From NCBI GenBank assembly GCA_963682025.1, contig OY821518.1, positions 31,390,032 to 31,454,031 of the forward strand: DNA of 64,000 nucleotides. Reading direction: 5' to 3'. The stretch is from Cordilura impudica. Lineage: Eukaryota; Arthropoda; Insecta; Diptera; Scathophagidae. Under the pieces are notes generated by a model. It was not told the origin of the DNA and ran no database searches. It was given only the letters and a program-made list of their open reading frames with translations. The position numbers and the translations under genes are program-made. Position 1 is the first letter of the stretch. Each line of letters starts with the position of its first letter. Of the stretch, positions 1 through 9,836 are shown in pieces.

Positions 1-311
1 TGTGCACTTTTTTCGAAAAGTGTATTGTTTATATATTCTAAATTAAAAGCAAAATTATTTTATACATCAATCGAAAGGTCTCAAAGTCGAGCGCTCGTAA
101 ATCGCAAAAAGTGGTAGCCATTGACTTTTTTCAGGTCATAGTGTGAGCATATTTCCACATTGTTCCCCTTTTTTGACTTCAAAGAGGATAATAATCAAAA
201 TTTTTTGCATATTATGAACACAACACTTTGAGACCTTTCGATTGATGTATAAAATTATGTTACTCTTAATTTAGAATATATAAAAAAATACACTTTTCGA
301 AAAAAGTGCAA
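1..311. repeat. Foldback (MITE-like) element with 87-bp inverted arms
   Basis: Bases 1-87 reappear as a near-perfect reverse complement at 225-311; both arms end in a short GCACTTTTTTCGAAAAGTG-type palindrome. The 137-bp loop has no coding potential. The element may extend left of the window. No target duplication can be checked because the left edge is cut. Confidence 0.8.
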
Positions 312-540
312 ATAAAATGCGACATTTTTTTATCAGAAAATTAAACGGCATTACTCTATGAACAAAAAATAAGGCAACGGCGCTTTCGTCAACAAAATTA
401 ATAATTCTAAATATGACGAACTTTTATTGTTTAAATCAACCAAATACACTTTTCGAAAAAAGTGGAAATAAAATGCGACATTTTTTATCTTAAAATAAAA
501 CGGCAACATCAGATGCATTCCCTCTTCACTTATGTATGTA
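312..540. repeat. Partial copy of the foldback terminus
   Basis: The terminal motif of the preceding foldback (ACACTTTTCGAAAAAAGTG followed by AAATAAAATGCGACATTTTTT) recurs at about 446-492. The rest of this stretch is AT-rich and has no coding sign. Confidence 0.5.
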
Positions 541-720
541 TGTAATATATTCCAAACCTATAGTTTTAATAGTGTTGAAGAAAGAAATTAAATACTCGAG
601 TTCTTAGACTCACCTGCCAAATGGATCTAAGGTTAAAATATTTCACTCCCAATGAAATCAAAACTAAAAAAATAAATAAAAAGAAGTCACTTGGTTACGA
701 CTTGATAATTGCTAACGTTG
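541..720 (+). pseudogene. Jockey-type LINE reverse transcriptase, fragment 1
   Basis: Translation across 541-720 gives the N-terminal part of a jockey-clade reverse transcriptase. A YFTPNEIK motif is followed by a lysine-rich stretch and a SLGYDLI motif (usually KSPGYDLI). The frame stops being LINE-like exactly at 720, where Transib-1 begins, and resumes at 2973. This is the first of four pieces of one degenerate LINE, later interrupted by a Transib, an errantivirus and a mini-me-like repeat. The methionine at 621 is internal and is not a gene start. Confidence 0.75.
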
Positions 721-758
721 CACAGTGGCGCCATTTGAGTTTTTTCGTTGCAAAAATC
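721..758 (+). other. RSS-like Transib terminus (heptamer-22-nonamer)
   Basis: Heptamer CACAGTG (721-727), 22-bp spacer, nonamer-like GCAAAAATC (750-758). The nonamer matches 7 of 9 bases of the vertebrate RSS consensus ACAAAAACC. Confidence 0.75.
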
Positions 759-1038
759 ATATCTTTTGAACCGAATAACATAATTGAACAGTTTAAACAG
801 CATATGATTGATAACTGTTCAGCCTATGAAATGAGCGTTTGGAAAGGGTGCTACGCTTTGTAGGGGCCTACTTATGGGTTATCAAAGTTAAAATTTGTAG
901 AAAAATCAATTTTATGGTAACTAGAAAAAATTATTTTTACATTTTTAGATTGTTTTTATTTTTTTTCTTTAGGGTTTTATGTTTTAAATTATTACCCAAC
1001 AAATTAAAAAAATTTACTTCTTTTTTAAATTTATTTTT

Positions 1039-2381
1039 TTAAATTTCTGTAAAATATTCATCACAATTCGTAAGAGAAGATATATCTAAAAGACTAATCA
1101 TTTCTAAACTATAATTATTTTCTAACTCTATTCGTGACTTCACATGCCGCAGTGAAGAAATAAGTGGATCGGAAGATGCTGCCAACATGTTGAAGAGGTC
1201 CTCATTTTGCCTTACCCTTGATGCTTTGAATGTGTTCTGCAATCTATATTTTTTATAAAATTTGTTAAGAGACTCCTGTGCTTCTTCAGAAAGCTCTCCA
1301 ATTGGCAAAGTCTGGTACTCAATTATATCTTTGCCATGCGCCAATATTTTATGGACGGTCGGGGTCAACTTCTTCTGTGGATACATTTCTGCTAAAAGAG
1401 ATGCAGTTTTCGATGCATATTCTCCATATTTTGTAGAATTGACATTTTCTTTGCAGTTTAAAACATTCAAGATCGTTCCCAATCTTTTCACGATTTGATT
1501 GTCAATTCCAGTGATTCTAGTTACTGCCTCATCATTTTCAAAAAATCTCCTAGAAGTGTTTCCATCGTTTGAGTTACCGTATCCGTGCTTGGGACAGTCT
1601 ACTTTTAGTCCAACTTGTTTACAAAAAGCATCCTGTATTTGCTTCTTTCTGATCTTTTCCTTATCCTTTATTGATGTATTTTCATCGTAGTTTTCCTCCT
1701 CTTGTGGTAGGGTATACTCCAGTTTTAGCAAGAACTCCATACACCTTATCCTTGCGTGCAATGGTGACATTCCATATTCGTAATTCTCCTCGTTTGTAGA
1801 ATCGTTTAAATTACCAAAGTTCTTCTGCCTCTTTTTGCAAATCGGGCATGACAATGTTGAGGTTGTTCCTGTCAGTTCGTTTACGACTTTTCCGTCAACC
1901 ATGGTCAGGTGGAACTCGTAATTGCATTCAATATATTTTCCTTCTCCAATTTGCAGCTTTGTAGGCTTAATCTTGCTTATATGTTCTTCAATGTCCTTCA
2001 CCGTGGTCCTTATGAGTTCTGCCGATTCCCTTGCAAACTGAAACATTATTGGTCGGCAATAATGCACTGATGACGGACGTGGCTTTTTCCAGTGTAGGGA
2101 AACATCAGATTTTAGCCGCAGAGGAACAACCGTTGCCATAAACATATTTCCGTCCGATATTGTAGCGTCATCGTGCCGTATGCAGTGGTCGCGACCGTAT
2201 GCAGTGGTCGTGAATTTATTTTGGCTTGCGTAATATGCTTGTATCCTGGTAAAACGTCAGCCCCGTGTCGCATCAAGGATGCCCGTAGTATCTCATATTT
2301 TTCTTTGGAAAGTTGTAAGTCCATAAACAAGGCCAAGGCTTCTTCTTCTAAATAAGATTTGTGCCTACCTGGAGGGACCAT
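1039..2381 (-). pseudogene. Transib transposase (RAG1-core-like), broken
   Basis: Two overlapping minus-strand frames make up a truncated Transib transposase. The upstream piece (2381 to about 2215) has the conserved EEALALFMDL segment. The downstream piece (2145-1039, 368 residues) has LTMVDGKVVNELTGTTS with a CPIC zinc site, the MSPLHARIRCME segment, a NDGNTSRRFF motif that probably holds the second catalytic Asp, and LPIGELSEEAQE, which holds the catalytic Glu in RAG1 and Transib. The segment that carries the first catalytic Asp (GCDGSSG in Transib-2) is missing. In its place lies a short direct repeat, about 2175-2212. The copy cannot encode active transposase. Confidence 0.88.
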
Positions 2382-2933
2382 AAGTCAATATTGTTCTTGA
2401 CCATTTGTACTCCAAAGTAATTTTTAAGTGAGGTGCGTACCTGCGAATTTCAATGAGTAGTTTTTTGTGCATATTGTGTCTGTAACAGAATATTGGGAGT
2501 AGACTTTGGCAGAGGCTCACAGGTAGACAACCGACTTAAAATGCAATTTTCAAACATTAGATAAAACTACTGGCAGTCAAAACATGTAAGGGACGCACGC
2601 CATACAAGTTCTGCAACCATGTCTTTTTAACCTTTTTTACCTCTAGAAGCCAAACGGGCACGTACGGGCAGATAAAACCTTTTGAATTATGTAAAGAAAT
2701 AATCAAAGAACATGTTTCGGGATATTTTTCGGGATATTACACCTGAAATCGCAACAAATTGACTAAAAATTGTGTGTTTTTTTTGAAAACCGAAAGTCGG
2801 TCAACTTTGAACGGTTATATCTTCTAAACTAAAAATGTGATATTATTAAGAGTATCTAGCATATTTGAAATCGTTGAAAAGTTTCCTATAACATGGGTTT
2901 ATTCAAAACTTCGTCGGCGCACATGAAAATTTT

Positions 2934-2972
2934 GATTTTTGCAACCTCGTTTGCTCTACGGGCGCCACTGTG
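2934..2972 (-). other. RSS-like Transib terminus (heptamer-23-nonamer)
   Basis: Read on the minus strand: CACAGTG (2972-2966), 23-bp spacer, GCAAAAATC (2942-2934). The same nonamer as at the other end of the element, with a spacer one base longer. Confidence 0.75.
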
Positions 2973-3125
2973 CGTTATAAGCAAATTATCTGAAAGAAGT
3001 GAATTCAATTTAACGTTAATATACAATTCCATCATGAGATAAGATCACTTTCCATTACAGTGGAAACGTGCAGAAATTATAATGATTTCAAAATTGAACA
3101 AACCCGAAAATATGTTGTCGCTATA
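2973..3125 (+). pseudogene. Jockey-type LINE reverse transcriptase, fragment 2
   Basis: This continues the frame broken at 720. The translation contains a FPLQWKRAEIIMI-like segment followed by a KLNKPEN segment, typical of jockey reverse transcriptases (usually KPNKP). An in-frame stop and several substitutions show decay. The right side is cut by the errantivirus LTR at 3126 and the frame resumes at 9837. Confidence 0.75.
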
Positions 3126-3439
3126 AGTTAACATGCTTTGATTCTGATCTGCCTAATCGGCAACATTTAGTTCATACGTAGCTTAGTATTGGTGCTGCGT
3201 ATAGTTGACACGCGCCGTTTTAGATTTGCATGATCAGCTACTTCGATTTTATATTTTACGTTTTTGCTAATTTAAGTTATATGTTTGCGTTGCACTTTGT
3301 AGCCAACGCACACTTGGTGGTAGGAAATAAAATTTAGTTTAAGACCCTAACTCACAGAACACAGTCGTTTTACTTATTGGAAAGAGATATCCAACGAGAA
3401 GAAGTCTACCAGAATAAATACGATAGAGATTTCTTCACT
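3126..3439 (+). repeat. 5' LTR of errantivirus
   Basis: Identical in length (314 bp) to 9523-9836, with three substitutions between them. Ends AGT...ACT. An AATAAA-like signal occurs near 3328 (GGAAATAAAATTTAG). Confidence 0.95.
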
Positions 3440-3456
3440 GGCGCCCAACAGGATAA
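3439..3456 (+). other. Primer binding site, tRNA-Lys type
   Basis: TGGCGCCCAAC directly follows, and shares one base with, the 5' LTR end. It complements the 3' end of a lysine tRNA, the primer known for gypsy. Confidence 0.75.
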
Positions 3457-3771
3457 GGAACCGTACATTTCATCAGGAATATAAAACTATAACTTCAACA
3501 ACAGCACCACCACCACCGCCACCAACACCAGCCAACACCACCACCAACACCAAGTCAAACGGAGAATTATATTAAGAAATAAAAAAGAATGTAAGTAAAG
3601 TTTCCAATTTTCATAAAGTGGCTTTAGAAGGAAAAAATAAAAAGAATATCAAAAGTGAAAATAGTGCTATCGTGCTAACGGTTTTAATTATCAGTGTTTT
3701 GACCTTTTCTATCCAGCTAAAGCGAAAGTGTGTAGACGGTTTTACGAAACTAAAACTATATTTTTTAATTT
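3440..3771 (+). promoter_or_regulatory. Errantivirus leader with splice donor at 3591
   Basis: Untranslated leader between the 5' LTR and gag. It contains a CAC/CAA-rich tract (about 3498-3552) and a consensus donor GTAAGT at 3591-3596. Gypsy-type elements make env mRNA by splicing from such a leader donor. The matching acceptor is at 8069-8070. Confidence 0.65.
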
Positions 3772-4980
3772 ATGAGTGATTTGGAGGACTTGTTTGACAG
3801 TTTAAATATTACGGGAAATAGAGAAAGGATGTCACAGGAAGAAGTACAAGCTATGATTAACAGGGCCGTAGTTGCGGCAACACAACATCAGTCTAGATTG
3901 TTTACAGAAAAAATTAACGAACTTACTGAGAAAATAGCTAGTTTAGAAGTTGGTAGAGTGAACGTAGAAGAATTTAGGGAAACTGCCATAGACCCTTCAG
4001 TGGTATGCAACGAAACGCTTGACTTAGTAAAATCATTACCGGAGTTCGACGGTAAATTAGAACAATATGTCTCTTGGAGACAGGCAGCACATACTGCATA
4101 TAAGGTTTATGAGAATTTTGATGGTAGTTCTAAACACTACCAAGCTGTGGCCATTCTGAGAAATAAGATAAGGGGAGCGGCAGATGCCGTTCTGGCCTCA
4201 TTTAATACAGTGCTAAATTTTCGAGCTATTATTGCTCGCTTGGATTTTACATATGCGGATAAACGACCAATATATTTAATAGAACAGGAGTTAAGCACGC
4301 TTAGACAGGGTAATGATTCTGTTTTGGATTTTTATGATAGCGTTGAACGAAAGCTTACATTATTGACGAATAAGACATTGATGACGTACGATAGTGACGT
4401 CGTACATGTGCTAAATGATAAGTATAGAAAGGATGCACTTCGCACCTTTATTTCAGGTTTAAGAAAACCTCTATGCGATATCTTATTCTCGTCACGACCT
4501 GTGGACCTACCAACAGCATTGGCACTCGCACAGGAACTTGAATCCAACCACGAGCGGTATGTTTTTGCAACCACATTTGCTAATAGAATCAACGAGAATA
4601 ATAAAATTAATGCTAGGAAATTCCCCAATCAAAATCAACCTAACGAGAAAAACCCATACTATAATAGGGTCCAATCTCAAAGGCACCCGGGTCAAGTCAG
4701 AGGACAAGATATTCCAGAACCAATGGATATTGACCCATCGTCTTCAAGGTTCAGACGGCACACGAGCGGTCGAAACCAAAATTTTCAACCTACGAAAAAA
4801 CAACCTGGATCGGACAGACAAACGGGATCCAGGATTCAGAGGATCAACCATGTGACAAATGAGGTGGAACAATATTCCATCACAGCGGACGACGCGGTTC
4901 TAGATATCGAACAGCATGCTAACGATAATGATTTTGAAAGCATTAATTTTTTAGGGCATGCTCCCAGCTACCATTCATAG
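3772..4980 (+). CDS. gag: Errantivirus Gag
   Basis: Intact 402-codon frame that encodes the structural polyprotein. An N-terminal helical region (about residues 20-65) precedes a capsid-like region with LPEFDGKLEQYVSW (about 91-104) and LDFTYADKRPIYLIEQEL (about 161-178), both typical of insect gypsy-group Gag. The C-terminal third is rich in Arg, Asn and Gln and has no CCHC knuckle, as is usual in errantiviruses. The ATG at 3772 is the first long-frame start after the leader. The end overlaps pol in the -1 frame, so Pol is made by frameshifting at 4947-4953. Confidence 0.93.
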   Translation: MSDLEDLFDSLNITGNRERMSQEEVQAMINRAVVAATQHQSRLFTEKINELTEKIASLEVGRVNVEEFRETAIDPSVVCNETLDLVKSLPEFDGKLEQYVSWRQAAHTAYKVYENFDGSSKHYQAVAILRNKIRGAADAVLASFNTVLNFRAIIARLDFTYADKRPIYLIEQELSTLRQGNDSVLDFYDSVERKLTLLTNKTLMTYDSDVVHVLNDKYRKDALRTFISGLRKPLCDILFSSRPVDLPTALALAQELESNHERYVFATTFANRINENNKINARKFPNQNQPNEKNPYYNRVQSQRHPGQVRGQDIPEPMDIDPSSSRFRRHTSGRNQNFQPTKKQPGSDRQTGSRIQRINHVTNEVEQYSITADDAVLDIEQHANDNDFESINFLGHAPSYHS

Positions 4981-5000
4981 AACGGGTTCTTGCTGGGGAG
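4947..5000 (+). promoter_or_regulatory. -1 ribosomal frameshift signal between gag and pol
   Basis: Slippery heptamer TTTTTTA (4947-4953) lies in the gag frame as T TTT TTA. A -1 slip enters the pol frame, which is closed upstream by a TAA at 4944. After a 7-base spacer, CTCCCAGC (4961-4968) can pair with GCTGGGGAG (4992-5000) with one bulged G. This is the spacing expected of a stimulatory stem-loop. The same heptamer is used by lentiviruses. Confidence 0.75.
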
Positions 5001-8000
5001 ACAATAAAAATATTAATAGACACCGGGGCATCGAAAAATTATATAAGACCATTTAAACAACTTAAAGGTATCAAGGATACCGATAATCCCTTTACAGTTC
5101 ATTCGATTCACGGAAAAAATGACATAAATAAAAAATGTGTCGTAAATTTGTTTGGGAAAAATTCAACTTTTTTTGTGCTAGAGAATCTTTCAACATTTGA
5201 TGCAATTGTGGGGTTAGACCTTCTAAAACAGGTTAATGCTAACATTGACCTAAAAAAAGGGACAATTAATTACGCGGCAGGCTCGGAGAAAATTTGTTTC
5301 ATGAAGTGCAAAGCTGTGAATCATATTATAGTTGACGTGAAAAATGTACCAGAATCCGTTAGAACCAAATTTAAGAATATTATTAACAATAACAACGAAG
5401 TATTTTCAGACCTAAAAAAATCACTGCCGTATAACACAAATATAGTAGCGACGATCCGGACTCAAACCGATGAAGCAATATATTCGAAATCGTATCCATA
5501 CCCAATAGGGGTATCGGACTTTGTAAACGAGGAAATTAGACAACTTCTGGCAGACCACATTATTCGACCATCTAGGTCACCCTATAATAACCCAATTTGG
5601 GTCGTAGACAAGACAAGCATGGACGAATTAGGAAACAGGAAGAAACGAATGGTGATAGATTTCCGAAAGCTTAATGAAATTACTATTAACGACAAATATC
5701 CTATCCCGAATATGTCGGTAATTCTATCAAACTTGGGAAATGCTAAATATTTTACTACCCTGGACCTTAAATCTGGTTTTCATCAAATTGAACTCGCAGA
5801 AAGAGATAGGGAGAAAACTGCTTTCTCAGTTAACAACGGAAAGTACGAATTCTGCAAACTACCTTTTGGGTTAAAAAATGCTCCAAGTATCTTTCAGAGA
5901 GCTATCGACGACATTCTTAGGGAACAGATAGGAAAATTATGCCACGTTTATGTCGATGACGTGATTATTTTTTCGGAATCAGAAGATGACCACCTTATTC
6001 ATGTCAACTGGGTCCTCACGAAGCTTCGGGAAGCACATATGTGCGTTTCCGTCGAAAAGTCAAAATTTTTTAGGACTAGTGTGGAATATCTTGGTTTCGT
6101 GGTGTCGACGGAAGGCATACGGAAGTCTTCAGACAAAATTGCGGCGATTCTTAGATTCGTTCCACCTTCTAACCTGTTTCAATTAAGATCTTTTTTAGGA
6201 CTGGCGAGTCACTATAGATCATTCATTAAAGATTTTGCGAGAATCGCCAAACCATTAACAGACGAGCTTAAGGGCGAAAACGGGAAAGTTAGTGCAAGTC
6301 AGTCAAAAAAGGTTATAATAACACTTAACGAAAGTCAATTGCCTTGTTTTCAGTAAACTAAAGGAAATACTGACTTCAGAAGACGTTATGCTTACGTATC
6401 CAGATTTTAGGAAACCATTCGACTTAACGACAGATGCTTCGGCATTGGGCCTAGGTGCAGTCTTATCCCAAGATGGTAAACCGATACAATTTATCTCTAG
6501 AACATTAAAAGACCCCGAAATGCATTATGCTACGAATGAGAGAGAGCTTTTGGCAATAGTTTGGGCTTTAAAAAACCTTCGAAATTACCTTTACGGCGCG
6601 AAAACTCTCAACATTTTTACGGACCACCAGCCGTTAACATTCGCGGTTTCAGACCGAAACCCAAATGCGAAAATCAAACGTTGGAGAGCTTTTGTTGATG
6701 AGCACAACGCAAAGATTTTTTACAAACCTGGAAAGGAAAATGTAGTTGCGGATGCGTTATCCCGACAACAAATAAACGCTACGGACAACGACCCAGAATC
6801 AGACCATGCTACTGTTCATAGTGAGGCGTCCCTTACCTATACTATTCCGAGTACGGATAACCCGATTAATTGCTACAGAAATCAAATAATTATTGAAGAG
6901 GCTGAACAAGCCTCATTGCGTACCTTTGTAATATTCGGAAAGAAAATAAGACATAACATCCAATTTAATGAAAAAAACGAACTCTTTGAAACGGTCCGGG
7001 ATGCAGTTAACCCAAATGTGGTAAATGCAATATACTGCACTCTCCCAACTCTGGCATTCTTGCAACATGACTTAATCAGACAGTTTCCAGGTACTAAATT
7101 TTGGTACTCAAAACTCTTTGTAACAGACATCTATGACCTTAATGAACAGAGAGAAATTGTTGCTTCTGAACACAACAGAGCGCATAGAGCTGCCCAGGAA
7201 AACGTAAAACAAATATTACAAGACTATTACTTTCCGAAAATGTCAAAACTTGCTAAGGAAATTGTTTCAAATTGTAAAATTTTCTCTAAGGGAAAGTACC
7301 AGAGGCACCCGAAACGGCAATTCATTGGAGAAACACGCATTCCCAACTATGCGGGTGAAATCCTACACATAGATATTTACTCCACTGACCAAAAATATTT
7401 CCTTACTTGCATTGACAAATTTTCCAAGTTCGCTATAGTTCAGCCAATCCAATCCCGTACCATCTTCGATGTTAAAATTCCAATACTACAATTAATGAAC
7501 TTTTTCCCTCAAACTAAGACAATATTTTGCGACAACGAAAAATCCCTAAATTCAGAGACTACAAGAACATTATTAGACTCGTATAACATACAGATCGTTA
7601 ATTCACCACCACTTCATAGCACGTCAAATGGCCAAGTGGAGCGTTTCCACAGCACCCTCTCAGAGGTCGCGAGATGTCTGAAACTTCAGAGAAACATCGA
7701 GGATACCGTCAACCTTATTTTGCAGGCCACTATTGAGTACAATAGGACAATCCACTCTGTTACCGAAAAGCGTCCTATCGACATAATCCATTCCGCTCCA
7801 AATGAGCTAAGAACGCTCATTATGGAAAAAATCTTAAGTGCACAAAATCAAACCCTGGATAATCACAACAGGGGTAGGACAGATAGAAAGTTCGAGGTAG
7901 GAGATAAAGTTTTTATAAAATCCAACAGGAGATTGGGAATTAAATTAAGCCATTTGTATGGAGAAGAAACGGTCGAAGCTGATTTGGGCACGACAGTTCT

Positions 8001-8040
8001 AATAAAAGGAAGGGTGGTCCATAAGGACAATCTGAGATAG
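4947..8040 (+). pseudogene. pol: Errantivirus Pol (PR-RT-RNase H-integrase), frameshifted
   Basis: The -1 frame opens at 4947. Protease: DTGAS at 5019-5033. Reverse transcriptase: fingers and palm with YVDD at 5949-5960. RNase H begins near 6421 (FDLTTDAS). Integrase: His residues of the zinc site near 7174-7190, catalytic Asp at 7372 and 7531, Glu at 7639. Two defects stand out. The frame stops at 6354-6356 after a one-base indel in the T run at 6347-6350, and the domains downstream continue in another frame to 8040. The HHCC zinc site reads NCKIFSKGKY, with Phe at 7282-7284 where family members have Cys. The polyprotein is therefore broken as assembled; the indel could be a sequencing error, the Phe less likely. 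Confidence 0.9.
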
Positions 8041-8041
8041 C

Positions 8042-9538
8042 ATGGCTCTAAACAACTTTCTTTATTCTAGGTTTCTAAACATCTTACTTACGGTAATTTT
8101 ACCGATAGCAGGCAAGATCATCGACTACTCTCATTCAAACTACATCCCGATATATGATGGCGATATAATTATTTGGGATGATTATGGTTACCTAAAACAC
8201 TCTTCCAACTTGACTTTATACAACGGACTCATTAAGGAAACAACCGAATTGTCTGATCTCTTCCCACAGTCTCATATGAAAAAAATTTTGGAATCAGATA
8301 TTAACCATATGGCTACATTGCTCTCAGCCCTACGAATCCACCACAGACATGCCAGAAGTTTAAACATCTTAGGAACTGCCCTGAAGGTAGTAGCAGGCAC
8401 TCCTGACTTCGATGACTTTGAAGAGAGCAAGTTTAGACAAGAGCAGCTGGTGGAAGCAAACAACAGACAAATAGATATCAACACTAGAATCGACCAACAA
8501 CTTCAGAAACTGACGGACACGGTAAACCAGGTAATCGCAGCTGAAAAAGAAAAAGATAGGATGAACACTGATAAATTGTACGAAACACTTTTAGCCAGAA
8601 ATAGAATTTCGATTATAAATTTGCAGAATTTAATTTTATCTGTTAGTTTAGCGAAGGTAAACGTTATAGATCTCGCAATACTTGATAGCGAGGAAGTGAA
8701 GTCACTGGTGAAGAATGGAAGCTTTACAGACACTAGTGTGTCGGAAGTTATGAGTATCAGTAGCATTAAGATTTACCAAAATAATGATATTTTACAATTT
8801 GTTATTAAATTTCCTAGACCCAAGCAGCTATGCAAGAGAATAGATCTGTTCCCTGTCTCCCACCAGCAAAAAATAATTTCTTTCGAGGGAGGCAACAAGG
8901 TGGCAAAATGTGGCAATCAGGTACTCTCAGTCGAAAGCTGCAGGACAGCAATCTCGTCCACTTTTTGCAAATTTCAAAACGTTACCACTTGTGCTCAACA
9001 ACTAGTATTTGGGACATCTGCCGAATGTAACACTCAGTTCGACGATCTTAAGAAAGTAATGGTAGTGGATGATGGCATTATCATTATCAACAATGCGATC
9101 GCAGAGGTGATTGAAAATCACGGTAACAGCCAACTTGTGAATGGCACTTACCTGGTTACTTTTGATAGTGAAGTTATCATCGATGGAATCACGTACGTGA
9201 ATAGGGCTGGGGTCCCAGGGAGTATTCCCGAATTGCCAAACCTTCCCATGATAAAGGTTACAGAGCATAAACAAGTTCTCAGTCTACCGTTTCTCCACGA
9301 CATGCAAATTAGAAATCTTCAGCATCTCGATGAGTTAAAGAAAGAAATCACTGTGAAACCTATCTTGAGCACCTCTGTGATATTGTGTTGCATCGCCTTG
9401 ATATATCTGGCTTACAGAATGATAAGGGGCTGGAGAAAGAGAAGATCGCTAGTCAACTTGAAAAATACGTTGGAAGAAATCTTGAAGAAGACCGAGGACG
9501 GCCTTCATTCAAAACGGGGAACAGTTAACACGCTTTGA
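8042..9538 (+). CDS. env: Errantivirus Env (baculovirus F-like fusion glycoprotein)
   Basis: Intact 498-codon frame starting two bases after the pol stop. It has a hydrophobic signal region near the N terminus (about residues 10-25), NLT-type glycosylation sites, a furin-like RHAR cleavage site (8345-8356) followed by a hydrophobic segment, a heptad-rich region (about residues 130-180), paired cysteines, a transmembrane helix (about 9362-9415) and a short basic tail. This layout matches errantiviral Env, related to baculovirus F proteins, which mediate membrane fusion. Expression is probably from a spliced mRNA: an acceptor with a pyrimidine tract ends at 8070, so the unspliced ATG at 8042 may not be the real start. 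No break is visible in the frame. Confidence 0.9.
   Translation: MALNNFLYSRFLNILLTVILPIAGKIIDYSHSNYIPIYDGDIIIWDDYGYLKHSSNLTLYNGLIKETTELSDLFPQSHMKKILESDINHMATLLSALRIHHRHARSLNILGTALKVVAGTPDFDDFEESKFRQEQLVEANNRQIDINTRIDQQLQKLTDTVNQVIAAEKEKDRMNTDKLYETLLARNRISIINLQNLILSVSLAKVNVIDLAILDSEEVKSLVKNGSFTDTSVSEVMSISSIKIYQNNDILQFVIKFPRPKQLCKRIDLFPVSHQQKIISFEGGNKVAKCGNQVLSVESCRTAISSTFCKFQNVTTCAQQLVFGTSAECNTQFDDLKKVMVVDDGIIIINNAIAEVIENHGNSQLVNGTYLVTFDSEVIIDGITYVNRAGVPGSIPELPNLPMIKVTEHKQVLSLPFLHDMQIRNLQHLDELKKEITVKPILSTSVILCCIALIYLAYRMIRGWRKRRSLVNLKNTLEEILKKTEDGLHSKRGTVNTL
8056..8070 (+). other. Putative env splice acceptor
   Basis: Pyrimidine-rich CTTTCTTTATTCTAG ends at 8070. Used with the donor at 3591, the junction would bring A and T (3589-3590) next to G (8071) and form an initiation codon in the env frame. 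Confidence 0.6.
9511..9522 (+). other. Polypurine tract
   Basis: AAAACGGGGAAC directly precedes the 3' LTR, where plus-strand priming is expected. It overlaps the end of env. Confidence 0.55.
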
Positions 9539-9836
9539 TTCTGATCTGCCTAATCGGCAACATTTAGTTCATACGTAGCTTAGTATTGGTGCTGCGTATA
9601 GTTGACACGCGCCGTTTTAGATTTGCATGATCAGCTACTTCGATTTTATATTTTACGTTTTTGCTAATTTAAGTTATATGTTTGCGTTGCACTTTGTAGC
9701 CAACGCACACTTGGTGGTAGGAAATAAAATTTAGTTTAAGACCCTAACTCACAGAACACAGTCGTTTTACTTATTGGAAAGAGATATCCAACGAGAAGAA
9801 GTCTTCCAGAATAAATACTATAGAGATTTCTTCACT
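9523..9836 (+). repeat. 3' LTR of errantivirus
   Basis: 314 bp, 99% identical to the 5' LTR. It overlaps the last codons of env by 16 bases and is followed by the TATA duplication at 9837-9840. Confidence 0.95.

Larger units (their letters stand above)
721..2972 (-). mobile_element. Transib-1, RAG1-like DNA transposon, internally deleted
   Basis: The element is bounded by inverted CACAGTGGCGCC termini (721-732 and 2961-2972). The flanks CGTTG (716-720) and CGTTA (2973-2977) fit the 5-bp target duplication of Transib elements with one mismatch. Removing the element restores the interrupted jockey reverse transcriptase frame. It carries a broken transposase on the minus strand. The interval 2382-2930 is noncoding transposon sequence. 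Family assignment rests on the transposase motifs and the CACAGTG termini. Confidence 0.9.
3126..9836 (+). mobile_element. Gypsy-type errantivirus (endogenous retrovirus), full-length but defective
   Basis: A 6.7-kb LTR retrotransposon with two 314-bp LTRs that start AGTTAAC and end TTCACT. It is flanked by a TATA duplication (3122-3125 and 9837-9840). Order: LTR, tRNA-Lys-type primer site, leader, gag, pol (protease, reverse transcriptase, RNase H, integrase), env, purine tract, LTR. The LTRs differ at three positions, so the insertion is recent. Despite this, pol has a frameshift near 6347 and the integrase zinc site has lost a cysteine. Insertion was into an old jockey LINE. Orientation and gene order match insect Errantiviridae such as gypsy, 17.6 and ZAM. 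Confidence 0.95.

Noticed and set aside
621..863. 80-codon frame as a gene
   Set aside because: Its first part is jockey reverse transcriptase and its second part is Transib terminus; it is a chance fusion at an insertion point.
3772..9538. Captured host gene inside the errantivirus
   Set aside because: All three frames match the normal gag, pol and env plan.
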